A stretch of DNA of 64,000 nucleotides from Madurella fahalii. Lineage: Eukaryota; Ascomycota; Sordariomycetes; Sordariales. The notes beneath the pieces were generated by a model. The model saw nothing but the letters and a program-made list of their open reading frames with translations. It did no database searches and was not told where the DNA came from. The translations under genes and the position numbers were made by a program. Shown here one piece after another: positions 20,331 to 33,024 of the stretch. Position 1 is the stretch's first letter. Each line of letters opens with the position of its first letter. The stretch spans positions 1,364,001 through 1,428,000 of the forward strand of contig CM056877.1 in assembly GCA_029876055.1 (NCBI GenBank). The letters are read 5' to 3'.

Positions 20331-22282
20331 ATGGCTTCCTCTGCCTTCCCCGCAACCCCTCCGGGCGCCGCCGGCGAAAGGGAGATGATGTTTTGCCATG
20401 CGTGCCAAAACGAGTGGATCCGGGATGATCAGGATGCTCTCTTGTGTCCGAGTTGCGGCAGCGACTTCATCGAGACTGTTCGTGGCTATGGCCGCACCCG
20501 TTTCCCCCAGCGTTGCGCGACCTTGCTGATGTGTACTACTAGGTCGAGGCGTCAAACGACCCCCGTACTATGCACGGCGTCCGTACGCCTTCAGATATGA
20601 GCACCGGTTCCGGTCTCCACTTCCGTCGCCCTGGTGGTTCCGACTCGGATCCCGACGAGGGCGATATAGAAGAACATGTCCCAGAGGGCTTTCCCGGATT
20701 CTTTATGCGCCGTTCCCGGCTCGATCCGCCATTTGCGGCGCGCGATGACCGCGAGCGCGCCAACTACAACGAGGGCGACGCTATACTCCGTCGGTTTGCC
20801 GACATGCTTGTGAACGATCTTGGGGGCGGAAGAGTAGGCGGGGTTCACGGTGCGGGCGGGCTCTTTCCTCCGGATGAACACGGGCACCAGCATGGACCCC
20901 GGGTCCATCAAACAACCTTTAGGTCTGGTCCTTTCGGCGGCACACATACGAGGGTTACAATAACCAGCGGGACCGTACGGGGGGGGCCGGAGGAAACACC
21001 CTTCACCAATTTTGGCACGTACGTCAGCCCTCGGAGCCGCCCGTTTCGCTCTCCTGGACCGCAGATACGGACGATTTCTATTGTGAGTGGCGGCACGGCT
21101 AACGCTGATGAACCGTATAGGTTGTTTGGCCAGCTTCTCGGTAACCCGATGATGCCCACCCCGGATGATCCGCATCCACGGGAAGGCGCCGGCGCACCGG
21201 CGGGCTTTGGCCTTGGAAGTGGACTTCAGGACATTCTTGCCTCGCTGTTTAACCCGGCCGCGGCAGTCCACGGCGATGCCGTATACACCCAGGAAGCGCT
21301 CGACCGCATCATCACGCAGCTGATGGATGCATCTCCCCAGACGAACGCAGCCCCGCCTGCGTCTCAAGACGCCATCGACAATTTGGAAAAGAAGCGAGTA
21401 GACGATGAAATGCTTGGCCAAGATGGAAAAGCGGAGTGCACTATCTGCATTGACGAGATCAATAGAGGGGATGAGGTGGCCGTCCTGCCGTGCAAGCACT
21501 GGTACCACGGCGAATGCGTCGTTCTCTGGCTTAAGGAGCACAATACCTGCCCCATTTGCAGGATGCCCATCGAAACAAGGGAGGGAAACGGAAGCAACAG
21601 CAGCAGCAGACAGCAGCACCACCACCACTCGCAGCCGTCCTCCCCTGCCAGCCCCGGCCCGACATCCATGTTCGCCGGGCCATCGGGCGCGTCAGCGGCC
21701 ACCTTCTCACCCTTCGCGTCGTTCTCCCCAATCCCCAGCCCAGGCCGGTCCCGCAACGACAGGCCGCCCCGCAGCGTCAGGGAAAACCTGGAGCGCCTCA
21801 GCGCCATCCGCAATGCGGCCGGGGCAGGGGCCGGAACGGGAAGCGACTTCCGGCGTTCAGATCCGCAGCAACCGTCGGGGTTACACCGTCGCAATTCACT
21901 GTCTCCCCCGGGCGCCTGGCCGAGCTCAGACGGCGCTTCCGCTTCGAGATCGGCGCGGGTCAGGAGCCCGTCGCTCTCGAGGGATAGGGAGCGCGATAGG
22001 CCCAGGGATTCGTTTTTTTCTACTTCAGAATGGGATGGGAGGGATTATTCGGGGTTTGGTAGCAGCAGCGGTAGTGGGAGTGGGAATGGGAGGCGGAGTC
22101 AGGCTGCCGCTGCTGCGGCCACAGCCGCTACTCGTCGGGAGAGCCAGCAACAGCGACAAGAAGGGGGCAATGGCAATGGTGGTAATCATGGGAGTGGTGG
22201 CCCGCTGAACTGGTTCAGAGACCATTTCGGCCGGGGGTCTGGTTCCGGGGGAGCAGGGACGGATCGAGATCGGAGACGCTAA
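20331..22282 (+). CDS. RING-H2 E3 ubiquitin ligase, RNF126/RNF115-like
   Basis: Two exons, 20331-20477 and 20543-22282, give 628 aa. The N-terminus has a four-cysteine zinc ribbon (CHACQNEW...LLCPSCGSDF), as in RNF126/RNF115, which bind ubiquitin or quality-control partners there. The intron falls just after DFIET and resumes with VEASNDPRT. The RING-H2 finger starts near residue 348: CTICIDEI, CKHWYHGECVVLWL, CPICRMP, with all eight ligands present. The C-terminal 240 residues are Ser/Gly/Arg-rich and disordered, with His and Gln repeats. Such enzymes ubiquitinate mislocalised hydrophobic proteins in the cytosol; this role is inferred from the architecture. Confidence 0.9.
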
Positions 22283-23490
22283 AGACGCTAACTGTCGTCG
22301 GGTTGGTCTTGAGCCGCTTCTTTTGCGGCGGTAATGACGATGGTTATGACTAGTTGAGCTTTTGCTGCACGTTCCCTTTTGGGAAGAAGAGGAGGGGGGG
22401 GTTGGGTGAACTGGGAACTGGGTTTGCTCTTGCTGAACAGGGGCGCCCGCCTTCTGGCTGGTCATGGGAGGATACATATAGGGCCTCGAGGCTTGCGGCT
22501 AGGAGACACTGGCCCGGGAGTGTCTGGGCTGAGTTAGGTTGTGTAATGATTCCTAGACAATGGAGGTAGGAGGGCAACTGTGTGTTGCGTGGCTGTGCGG
22601 TTATTTTATGGGAACAAGACTCGGTTGTCGCTTTCCCATGTAGCGAGTACTGCATGTGGGAGTGATATTTTGTGGGCTCTCAGCGATTTCCTCTCCGCAT
22701 CAGGCTAGCTACCGATAGACGTGCGCTTCTCATTCATGATGGAGGATACACAAACCAGGGGCTGGACTAACCGGGTGCACGTCTATGTATCTGGTAGATA
22801 TGTAGCTACTTATTCAAACTAGGACCTAGGTTTCTCCACACGGGGCATCACCAACACTGCCGGAAAGCAAGCCAGAGACTGTTGGGCTGAATACCAGCTC
22901 CCTACGCTATGGATACAGACTAAATCATCAACCACACATATGACGCATAACAGGCACTTGGTTCCCTCACGGAGCAATCAAGTGTGACGTTTGGGCGCCA
23001 AGGAAGAGCGACTCGTCAGCTCATGTAAGCTGATTGGTCGACTGGCATTTGGCACCGCTGTCCTGATGTCCCAAACGGGAGAGATTGCGCAGCTCCTGAG
23101 GCTGCCCCTCGCCCGTGGATCACTGGCCTTGTCTGACTTGCAATGCGGGGTGATAAAAGGCTCGGCTTACTTGAGCACGGTACAGTACACGAGTAGATTG
23201 TTGAGCGGCCCGCATATCTGAGACGTTGGGGTGCTTCTGAGAAAAGGACAGCGATGTCCATTTTCTCTCTTACCCTTCCTTTTTCTTGAAGCTTCTTGAT
23301 CCCTTTGGCTCAATTCCACTAGGGTGAAAGCAGAATTTTGCAAGGCACTCACCTAGCGAGTCGTGCCTACGTCTGCTGCACGCACCTCTCTTGGCTGACG
23401 AGGCCACCTCGTCTGCTTCCTCATATCTTAGACCGTTCCCTATCCGGCCCCCCATCACTGCGTCATTGCCTGTTAGGCAGGGCCCTAGAG
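22283..23490. other. intergenic region
   Basis: 3' flank of the RING gene and promoter of the following gene. Short frames only. No RNA gene or repeat recognised. Confidence 0.45.
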
Positions 23491-24615
23491 ATGCGTCAGT
23501 CGATCACAACTGCGCTTCTGCTGCTGGCGGTGCAGTTGCCAAGACTGACACATGGCCTTCCTTATCCCCGCCGCCGAGGGGACGATTATCGGCCGTTCTC
23601 ATTGTCTTCCTCAGCAACAATACCTGGGGACAACGCCGGCTCGGACGCGGTCCAGATATCCTTACATCCTACAGAAAAGGATACACCTCAACTAACTCCT
23701 GTCCACGATGGGATAATTGTCCAGGAAACGTCTGTTCAGGAGGAGGGAGGCACCGAGTCTGTTCTCGAGAGGGAACTGGCCGAGTTGGAGCTCCTTCACC
23801 ACAAACTGGCCGAGCTCGAGAGCGAGATTTACGCCAGGGAACAGTGGTTAGCCAAAGCAGTCGGGGCGGGTTCTCCGGGCGGGATCATCGACTGCGACGG
23901 CGTGAAATGCGTCGTCCGAACGGTCCTGCGCAGGATCAAGTATGCCACCGCAGCAATCTTTGGCGTCGACGTGCCCCATGCCAGAGTAATCCCCCTCCCA
24001 CCCTGGCGCTCTCCCTCTCAGGAAAACAACAACCGCTATGATACTGATACGGAAGGGACACATGGGCTCCCCGATGACGCATCCGATTTCATCGATTCGA
24101 GCATTACCCTCAAACTGGCCCTCCTCTTCTTGCTTCTCTTGACGCTCTTTCGTGTAGTCATCTCCTGCGCTAGGAGCGGCGGCGGCGCATTTGACGGCCC
24201 ATCTTCGATGGCAGGTCCACCCGGATGGTATGAAATACGTGTGCAGGAGAGTCGTCAATGGCAGGGGTTTTGGCCGCGGGGTTGGAGGGGTTTCGGTGGG
24301 TTTCAGGAACAGGGACGCCGAGAGGCCCGCAGGTTAGGGGCCATAGGTGAAGTGGAAAGTAGCCATGAGTGTGACTATGGATATGGGAATGGGTGCGGGG
24401 GTGAAAAGAGGTGGCCGAAGGATGAGAAGGACGCTATGTTGTTTGACGAGCGGTATAAGGAGGATAATAATCCGGAGGCCGAGCGTGAGAATGAAGACGA
24501 GGATGAGGATGGGGAGCCGTTGACGCTTGCAGAGGAGATTGCGTCCTTTAGGGCGGTGGTAGACATGGTGGGGGATATTATCGCCGCCGAGGAGAGCAGG
24601 ACGAGAGGGAGGTAG
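23491..24615 (+). CDS. secreted/membrane protein of unknown function
   Basis: Single exon, 374 aa from the ATG at 23491. It begins with a clear signal peptide (MRQSITTALLLLAVQL ... THG). A coiled-coil-like part follows (ERELAELELLHHKLAELESEIYAREQWL), then a small cysteine motif (IIDCDGVKCVVRTVLRRIKYA) seen in some fungal secreted proteins. A single membrane helix lies near residues 209-227 (ITLKLALLFLLLLTLFRVV). The cytoplasmic tail is Gly/Arg-rich and then very acidic (ENEDEDEDGEP) before a final helix (TLAEEIASFRAVVDMVGDII). This implies a type I membrane protein. No enzyme motif is visible and I do not recognise the gene. The upstream frame is open, but the signal peptide fixes the start. 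Confidence 0.75.
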   Translation: MRQSITTALLLLAVQLPRLTHGLPYPRRRGDDYRPFSLSSSATIPGDNAGSDAVQISLHPTEKDTPQLTPVHDGIIVQETSVQEEGGTESVLERELAELELLHHKLAELESEIYAREQWLAKAVGAGSPGGIIDCDGVKCVVRTVLRRIKYATAAIFGVDVPHARVIPLPPWRSPSQENNNRYDTDTEGTHGLPDDASDFIDSSITLKLALLFLLLLTLFRVVISCARSGGGAFDGPSSMAGPPGWYEIRVQESRQWQGFWPRGWRGFGGFQEQGRREARRLGAIGEVESSHECDYGYGNGCGGEKRWPKDEKDAMLFDERYKEDNNPEAERENEDEDEDGEPLTLAEEIASFRAVVDMVGDIIAAEESRTRGR

Positions 24616-25327
24616 ATATCGCTGTAATCGTAATCATGCCCACATTAACCGTGAGGGCTCTTCGCGGTGGATAAGACCCTTGATGGCCGTCGCAGTCAAA
24701 GGAGTTCTGTTCCGTTTGTCTGCTCCGATCAGACCACTCTTTGTATGCACGGGGAAATGGTCGGGATGCCAACCTATGCCAAAATGTGGGCGACGGCAAC
24801 AACACACATCGAGGTTCGTTCATTCACGGCTAGAATGCCCTGAGCGAGGACTCGACGTGAGATGGCGATGAACATGCGTAGGGAAGTGATTGGCTGAATC
24901 GCGCATCCAACACCCAAGTTGGCACCCAAACCCCACTGTCAGCTCCCCCTCAGCATGCCTTGTCAGCGGTACCGGGGTACCTCATTTAGCGTGTGGGTTC
25001 CTCTGGGCCAATCCCTTCTACCGCTCCTTTGCAGGTGCGACGAGCCGGTTCCGTCTTGGTTGGTGTCCGTCCCCCATTCACAACCCAAGCGCAACAGCGG
25101 GCATTAACTCTGCTAAATCTCCGCAATTTTCGTAGCTAATTTATTTCGGTACTGCTTCTGGCGGGCCTCGTTGCTTTGTGATAGCGCATCATCGAGCTTT
25201 TTTGCCCCCCAGACACCATTAACTTTGATTCCCCGCCGTGTCTCTGCACCTCGACCGGAACGAAATAAAAAGTATCCTGCCCAGGACTGCCGACTGGCTG
25301 CCCACCGACGAGCCAACCTCTGACATC
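24616..25327. promoter_or_regulatory. intergenic region upstream of the yrb2-like gene
   Basis: It should contain the promoter of the Ran-binding protein gene. No gene or repeat recognised; minus-strand frames at 25113-25345 are short. Confidence 0.45.
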
Positions 25328-27079
25328 ATGGCCGACGACCCGCACAACACGAGCGACATCTCAGATCACGCCGAGACTGGCACAGCAAAGGAGGACGCCG
25401 AGACTGGCACAGCAAAGGAGGACGCCGAGACCACGGCCGCGCGGCGCGAGCTAAAACAAACTAGCATCTCAGAGAGGGCGGGGCACATCCCGCAGCTGTC
25501 CCAGGACGACAAGAGCGCCTCCGACGACGATGCGCCCAGCAATAGGGCACCCGCCCGGCGAATCACCCCCGAAGTCAGCCTTGGTCCGCCGAGGGAAGAA
25601 GCCTTGAAGGAACAGATCTCATCGCCCAAGAAGAAGCGGGCGCATGACGAGCTGGACGAGAACAGGGATGTTGCCGAGGCCCCGCTCGAGGAAGGGGCAT
25701 CCCAAAAGCCCACCGGCGCCGGCGCCACCCAGAGTAGGACAGACCGGTCCGAGCCGGAGAAGAAGCGGCCGCGGGATCGCCAAGCAAGTGCGTCCGCGGT
25801 AAAGAGCGGGAAGGAAGAAGTGGTAAGGGCTCGGCCATACAGACCCGCCCATGGGTACAGAGTCCGGTGCTAATACGATCACAGGAGCCCCTATCAGCCA
25901 GCGCATCGCCGAGATCAAGCATGGAGTCGACCGGCGCAGCGGCAGCGGTCAAGACGGACAAACCCCAAACATCGGCGGCCGCCTATGCTGCCTCCGGCTT
26001 TGCCAAACTCAGCAGCTCGTCAACCTCGCCCTTTGGTGCGCTAGGCGGGTCGGGAAAGCCCAGCCCGTTTGCCTCGGCATCAGGGACGTCGTTCAGCAGC
26101 GTTCTCGGCCCGCCCAAGCCGGCTGCTGTACCCTCATCACCTCCGAAACTTAGCTTCGGCTCCAAGACGGCGGCGTCTCCGTTTGCCGGGCTTAACGGGC
26201 AAGGTAGCGGATCGACATTCAAGTCAAGTCCCTTTGCGAGCGCTTTCGGGGGCAGTGCGATCTCTGGGCCGCGTATCACCAACTTTGGCAAGCCCGGGGA
26301 GGCCCTTAGGAGCGATAAGCCGGCCAAGCCGTTCGGTGCACCGGACAGCGACGCCGAGGGGAAGTCGGAGGGCGAGGGCAGCGGGGACGAAGCCAGCAAC
26401 GATGACGTTGCGTCTGACAACGGGGAGGACAAGGAGGCCGAGAGAGAAAAGGACGAGTCCAAATCAGCGGCTGGTGACGACAAGAAGAAACCCAAACTAC
26501 AAAAGAGTGAGTTCATCCGCCCATGGCCCCTTCTCGTTCTCTCCTGTTAACCCTCGGCACAGTCGTAGTCGACGACGGCGAAGGCCAGGAAGTCACGCTC
26601 TTCTCGGCGCGGGCCAAGATGTACATCATGGAGAAGGGCGTCGGGTGGAAGGAGCGGGGCGGAGGCATGCTCAAGATCAACGTGCCCAAGTCGACGGTAG
26701 ACTTTGACAAGCAAGGGGCTCCGGACCCGTCTTCATTCGACGCGTCGGTGCTCGATGACGGAGACGGCGGTGAGGACGGCGCCGGCCCGAAGAACGTGCG
26801 CCTGATCATGCGCCAGGACCACACGCTACGTGTGATCCTGAACACAATCGTCCTGCCGGCCATGAAGTTCCAGCTCACGCGCAAACTCAAGGCAGCGACG
26901 GTGCTGTTTACGGCTTTCGAGGGCGGCGAGGCGCGACAGGTGCAGATGAAGGTGCGTTTTGTTGGCAGTTATCGTGTGAATGCGTTTGGCGCTAACAGCT
27001 TGTGCAGTTGAGCGAAGCGAATGCGACGGCGTTCTCGCAGCTCGTAGAACTGATAAAGAAACGGCTGGCGGATGTCTAG
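25328..27079 (+). CDS. Ran-binding protein, Yrb2/RanBP3 type
   Basis: Four exons, 25328-25822, 25885-26506, 26563-26951 and 27008-27079, encode 525 aa. The N-terminus is acidic and charged with nuclear-signal-like clusters (SPKKKRAHDE, EKKRPRDR). The middle is Ser/Phe/Gly-rich with FG-type motifs (SPFGALGG, KLSFGSK, SSPFASAFGG), typical of nuclear-pore-associated factors. The C-terminal Ran-binding domain is clear: VTLFSARAKMYIME, GWKERGGGMLKIN, RLIMRQDHTLRVILN and the final helix QLVELIKKRL. It would act with Ran-GTP and Crm1 in nuclear export; this is family knowledge. Exon 1 holds a perfect tandem duplication of 27 nt (AETGTAKED twice). All introns are GT-AG with consistent phases. Confidence 0.92.
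25371..25424 (+). repeat. 2 x 27-nt in-frame tandem duplication
   Basis: Two adjacent identical 27-nt units encode AETGTAKED twice in the disordered N-terminus of the Ran-binding protein. A third, diverged AET follows. Confidence 0.85.
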
Positions 27080-28436
27080 ATGACATGCCAGGGGCAGACT
27101 TGCGAAACGATGCCTCAAGAGTATAGGGCTACGGCATCCTCCTTTACCCTTTCCTTTTGTTTTGCGATCATGGGGGCCCTGACTTGACGGATTGGCCCCT
27201 TTACCTCGCGGGAAATTCAGGGGGAGTGAGCATGCATTTTGGCAAACGGAGGCTGTTTTGTGCAATTCGATATGGATATCCGAGGCTCCCTTCTCTTTGG
27301 CGGGTCCCCGCCTTGTCTGGTTGGACTTAGACCGGGACAGGCTTGGTGAGGGGAGGTTTCTTCAAGATGGCAGGATCATAAAAGACTTTCTTACGTCTTA
27401 GGGGCGCTCTGCTGGTTCGTGTATATAATACTCATTCCTGCTTAGATGAACTCCTTCCATCCCGCTCCTACACTGTGCTTTTTCCTTTCCTCGAATGCCT
27501 GGGTTAGCATGGACAGGGTAGAGAGACTGACCGCCGTTGGCGGGCGGCGCCCGCAGCAGAAGCGGAATCATTACCGTGAATTATAAATCGTTCCGTCCCT
27601 ACATATTTACCACCATCAGTGTCTTATCCAAGACTTCTATCATTGAACAAAGTAAGGTTCCACAAAAAGTGTAAAAGAAAAAGAAAAGAAAGAGAAGAAA
27701 GAAGGAAAAAAAAAAAAAAAACATACAACACTGAGGATTCCCCAGTCGTCACCGACCTGAGTACTAGTTCGGCGGTCAGTAGCTTATCTAAGGGAGAGCG
27801 GACGGGATCCCGAGTTTTCTACTGCCGATGGTCGTATGTAATAGTTAGGTAAGGAAATCCCGAATATATGCAGCTCTTTAGGGGCAGATGTTGTTCCTGG
27901 CTACATCTGGGCATCCCACCCCTGAGCTTCTCCTTGGCAGGGTCCTCGGACTTACAGTAAAGTACCTTGAGCGCCAGCAGCGTGTTATTCCACAAAACAC
28001 GATTAGGCTATCCTCCATGCCCTGTCCAGAGATAACGTTAGCAACGCCGATAAACAGAATACTGCAGGTCTTTATACCATGGTAGCGCATGATCCAGACG
28101 GGGTGGGTAGGGGCTGATTCAACACTCATATCTGTGCTTCATGGATCAGGGCTGTCTACCAGGAAGGCTGTAGTGTCATACCATCCCTACGACGCAAAAT
28201 AACCTCGTTGCCTTTAGAATGGAATCGACCTTAGCGAATAGCGCTCCATTCGCCAAGCTGCTAGCTAAGAAGCAAACCCCTGTCTCTGCCTCAGCCGTTT
28301 GATTGAGGGCACGTGCTTTCCCGCCACCTTCGCGCACCAATTAACACGCCTCGCCGCGCGACAGGGGATCGACAAGTCCCGTTTCCATCAAAGACATTCC
28401 TCCTTTCAATGTTCTCAATGCAAACAAGCGTCTCCG
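27080..28436. other. intergenic region yrb2-like to hrq1
   Basis: It contains a 49-nt A-rich homopurine run (27673-27721, ending in A17) and otherwise short frames. 3' UTR of the left gene and promoter of the helicase gene. No gene supported. Confidence 0.45.
27673..27721. repeat. A-rich homopurine tract
   Basis: 49 uninterrupted purines of the AAAAG/GAAAG type ending in A17. Probably a poly(dA:dT)-like nucleosome-depleting element or an old retroposed tail; nothing coding. Confidence 0.7.
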
Positions 28437-31400
28437 ATGCCGAGCAGCTCAGGCCCGCACCCACCCATGCCCATCGCAAAATCCGGTCCCGCGCTGAAGA
28501 GTAATGCTCTAGGCAAGCGCAAGCGCGGAGGCAGGACTTCGGAGCCGGGGCCGTCCACCAGCACAGACCCCAGCACCTCGGAAGCAGAACCATCATCCCC
28601 TCCCACAACCACACCCCCAACAAAGGGGCCCCGGAAACGGGGTCCCAAACCCAAGACCACCCCGCCTGGCTCCCAGCCCGATACCAACACCAGTACCACT
28701 ACCACCACCACCACCAGCATCAACAAACCCGCCTGGCCCCCCTACCTCCAGCGCCTCGAACAAACCCACCGCGCCCTCAACCTCGTCGCCACCTTCCTCT
28801 CGGCGCGCAAGCACGTCCCCGCAACCGTCGACAACCTCCGCGCGGCCGTCGAGGCCCACACCAAGCGGCCCCTGCTCGTCGAGGACGTGGCGGCCATCGC
28901 CTCGCTGCGGCCGGGCGGGGTGCGGTTTGAGTTTGTGGACGAGGCCTCGCTCGCGCTCTCGGCCGAAGGCGGAGCGGATGCGGAGCGGGATGCGGAGTTC
29001 GCGCTGCCCAGCGACTACGGGCTCCACGAGGGCCGCGAGGGCCGCGAGGTGCTGTTGTTTGAGTTCCTGGACGGTGACTTGAAGTCCGAGGGTGCTGCTG
29101 CTGCTGGTAGTAGTAGTAGTAGCGGTGGTGGTGTTGGTGGTGGTAATAGAGTGCCCAGCAAGGGAAACCAGCAGGATAGGGTCATGAGGATGCCGGTGTT
29201 TAGCCAGCGGCAGGTGATGGGGTTGATTGGGAGGCGGAATGAGAAGTTTGAGCAGGCGGTGGAGGAGTTTGTGCAGAGATGCGCGAGGGAGGGGTTGGAC
29301 CCGGAGGCAGTGGTCTTGAAGGAGAGGGCGGGGTATGTGCCGACGCCCCGGAGGGTCGGGGTGGTCGAGGAGGGAAGGTTGAGCGGGGCACTGCCGGAGA
29401 GTATACCGACTGAGAGGAAGAGCATCGCGGAAATCGTGCAGGAGCTGAGGGAGAGCCCGTGGTACACTGGCCAGATTGTGCCCGACGGGCACAGGGTGTT
29501 TGAAGCGCAGGAGGCGGTTTATGGGGATCTGGAGTTCTTGCTGAGCCAGGATCTGGTGAACGCGATGTATAATACCAGGGGCATCACGAGGCTTTATGCG
29601 CACCAGACCGAGGCGATCAATGCCCTGCATGAGGGTCACAATGTCGTCGTGGCGACATCGACCAGTTCGGGCAAGTCGCTGATCTATCAGCTTCCGGTGC
29701 TGCATGCGCTGGAGCGGGACCACAACACGCGGGCGATGTACATCTTCCCGACCAAGGCGCTAGCGCAGGACCAGAGGAGGAGTTTAAAGGAGATGATGGG
29801 GTTCATGCCGGGCATGGGCGAGATGCTGGTCGAGACGTTCGACGGGGATACACCTATGAGCGAACGGAATACCATCCGCGATGAGGCAAGGATCATTTTT
29901 ACGAATCCGGATATGCTGCACATTACGATCCTGCCTCAGGAGGATAAGTGGAGGACGTTCCTCAAGAATCTCAAGTACGTTGTCGGTATGTCGATATGGA
30001 TCCTTCACTTCGTGAGGAGAGCGAGCTAATGGCTGCTAGTTGACGAACTACATTACTACAATGGGCTGCTCGGGTCTCACGTGGCCTTCATCATGAGGCG
30101 GCTCCGCCGGACGTGCGCTGCGGTAGGGAACAGACACGTCAAGTTTGTTTCGTGCTCGGCGACCGTAGCGAATCCGGAGCAGCACTTCAAGACGATATTT
30201 GGGATCGATGATGTCCGGTTAATCGACTTTGATGGGTCCCCGTCGGGTAAGTGAGTTGGCATTCCTGCTCGGATAGTAACCTGACGCATACCAGGACGAA
30301 AAGAATTCCTTTGCTGGAATACGCCCTACAAAGACCCCGGCGATCCAGCGAGCGGACGCGGGAACGCAATGCTTGAGTGCTCTCGCCTGTTCTGCCAGCT
30401 GATCCTACGCGGAGTAAGAGTTATTGCGTTTTGTAGGGTCCGCGAGCAGTGTGAGAAGCTTGTAAGTGCTATCAAGCAGGAGCTGGAGAACCTGGGTCGA
30501 GCAGAGGTCGTCGCGCGGGTAATGGGCTATCGCGGCGGATACACGCCGCAAGACCGCCGCAAGATAGAGAGCGACATGTTCGAGGGGAAGCTCCTCGGCA
30601 TTGTTGCGACCACTGCCCTAGAGCTTGGCGTCGATATTGGCACGCTAGATTGCGTGTTGACGTGGGGATTTCCGTACACGATCTCTAATCTCAGACAGCA
30701 GAGCGGCCGGGCAGGTCGGAGGAACAAGGATTCTCTGTCTATCCTGGTTGGCGATGGTTTTGCGACGGACCAGTACTACATGCAGAACCCGGACGAGCTC
30801 TTTACCAAGCCGAACTGTGAGCTCCAGGTGGATCTAGACAATATGCTCGTCAAGGAAGGCCACATTCAGTGTGCCGCGTACGAGATGCCCATTCAACCCA
30901 CCGAAGACGCCGTCTACTTTGGCGGCGACCTCGCCCAGATCTGCGATGAGCGCCTCATCAAGGACGACATGGGATTTTATCACTGCCACGACCGGTTCCG
31001 GCCTCTCCCGTCCAAGTCGGTGTCGATCCGCGATACCGAAGAGGACCACTTCGCCATCATCGACATTACCAACGGCAGGAACGTCGTCCTCGAAGAGCTA
31101 GAAGCGTCGCGCGCAACCTTCACCATCTACGACGGCGCCATCTTCCTCCACCAAGGCGACACCTACTTAGTCCGGGACTTCAACCAAGACAAGCAAATGG
31201 CCCGGGTCGAAAAGGTCAAGGTCGATTGGACCACATCGCAGCGTGACTACACCGACATCGACCCGGTCGCCACCGAGGCCGTCAAGCAGCTATCGGGCTC
31301 GCGCTGGCGCGCCTACTACGGGTCCATCCGCATCCGACAGGTCGTCTTTGGCTACTTCAAGGTGGACCGGCGCAACCGCATCCTCGACGCCGTGGCCGTC

Positions 31401-31958
31401 GATAACCCGCCCGTGGTGCGCCACAGCAAGGGCATGTGGCTGGACGTGCCCAAGCACGTGCTCGACATACTTGTCGCGAGGAGGCTCAACGTCGCCGGGG
31501 CGATCCACGCCGCCCAGCACGCGCTCATGAGTCTCATACCCAACTTTGTCGTCAGCATGCCGGGCGACGTCAGGACCGAGTGCAAGAGCGTGCAGAAGGA
31601 GTTTGCGAAGCGCGAGACGCAGCGGAAGAGGCCGGGCAGATTGACGTTTTATGATGCCAAGGGGGGCGCGGGAGGGAGCGGGATCAATACCAAGGCGTTT
31701 GAGTTTGTCGACTTGTTGTTGAGGCAGGCGCTGGGGAGGGTCACGGGCTGTGGGTGTCACGGAGGGTGTGTTGAGTGCGTTGCGTCTGAGCTGTGCAAGG
31801 AGGCGAATGGGGTCATGAGCAAGGCTGGTTGTGAGGTTATCCTCAAGGGGCTGTTGGACGAGGAGATCGACGTCGAGGCGCTGCCGATGGGCCCCGAGCA
31901 GGAGAGCCCCGCTGGCGTTGAGACGGTCGTGCTGGCCAACACGGTGCCGGGGTACTAA
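28437..31958 (+). CDS. RecQ4-like 3'-5' DNA helicase Hrq1
   Basis: Three exons, 28437-29985, 30040-30246 and 30295-31958, give 1139 aa. The N-terminal 130 residues are Pro/Thr/Lys-rich and disordered. The helicase core starts near residue 360 with the Q-motif-like LYAHQTEAINAL. Walker A is ATSTSSGKS (Lys about 413). The Walker B/DExH box is VVDELHYYNG (about 516-525), split by intron 1. Motif III is SCSATVANP, and the later RecA motifs are TALELGVDIG and QQSGRAGRRN. The C-terminal DUF1998-type zinc site is CGCHGGCVECVASELC. Hrq1 family members repair interstrand crosslinks and help telomere maintenance in the nucleus. Introns are GT-AG, with branch-like GCTAAT in intron 1. The frame is open upstream of 28437 without another in-frame ATG. 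Confidence 0.94.
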
Positions 31959-33024
31959 GCGGGAAATGTGATTATGGGGATGGAGGCTAGGGGGACGTCG
32001 GTAATGGGATGTGGGAGTGTTTGATTACCGGTGGAGGTTGGCCCGCCCTCGCTTTTTCCGGCCGTTATCTTGGTGGATTGACGCAGGTACCGTTTGTGGG
32101 GTCAACCCGTACGGCAGCTGGATTCTCCTTTGCATTTTCCCTGGTCCTTCTCTCCCGGGGATTTGTTGCTGCACGTCACCGTCCGAGACAGGTTGCAAGC
32201 GGACACGACGAGAATATCATCAAAAGCCAAGCTTTTCCGGGCCCGCTCCCATCAAGAGAGTGGCTCGGGACCGCGCCGAGAACCCCTGTCCATTCGCCGC
32301 CCGACGGACCCCCCCTGTATATCTGCTAAAAGTGTCGCTCCATGCATGATACAGCGGCACGCCGCTGCCGAGACCTGTTACCCAGACACAAAACCAACGG
32401 CACCGGGTCTGTACGCCACAACATAAGTGGATGTGTATAATCGGCCCTCCGTTACACATTGCTGCTACAATGGTAGCCAATGGCGGACATGGCGGGCCTT
32501 GAGCAGACCAACTGAGCCGAATCGCGGGCGTAGAAACCCATCGTTGGACCAGCGCGCTGTTTCTGTCTCGGTTGCTGTCCGCTTGGCGATGGGGTGGCAT
32601 TGCCGTCAACGGCAAACCCCTCCGCCCCGTCTTGTCTCTCAAGTCCCATCTGCTCCATTCCTGACCCTGAAACATGGGCCAAGAAGCGGAGTGCCAAGTG
32701 GCTCCCCGAGAGGCTACGAATCGCGGCTCTGTGCCGCCGCCGTTCTGCCTACCGGCGAACAGCTTGGCAGTTGGGCTAGAGTTCGGTAGTTTACTCGTAT
32801 CTAATTTTTTTCGTACCCCGAATTCTGCTGGCGTGAGATGACTTATACCTTCGGGATCCCATCGCTGCTCCTTAGATTCAGCATCAACCTCAACCCAACC
32901 TTATCTCTGACCTCTGCAAATTGTCCGCCGCCAACTTGGGCCATACTAGTCGCCGAGGTTAGTTCTAATATATGTTTATCCTCGATTCCTTAACTGGACG
33001 ACAGCCCCGAGCATTCCATCCCTA
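31959..33024. other. intergenic region hrq1 to CAX gene
   Basis: 3' flank of hrq1 and promoter of the exchanger gene. Several short frames on both strands overlap and mirror each other; none has a domain. Confidence 0.45.

Noticed and set aside
20591..21628. 345-aa frame antisense to the RING gene
   Set aside because: Lies fully opposite the conserved RING protein and shows no motif.
28593..29723. 376-aa frame antisense to hrq1
   Set aside because: Opposite the helicase N-terminal region; His/Leu/Arg-rich shadow.
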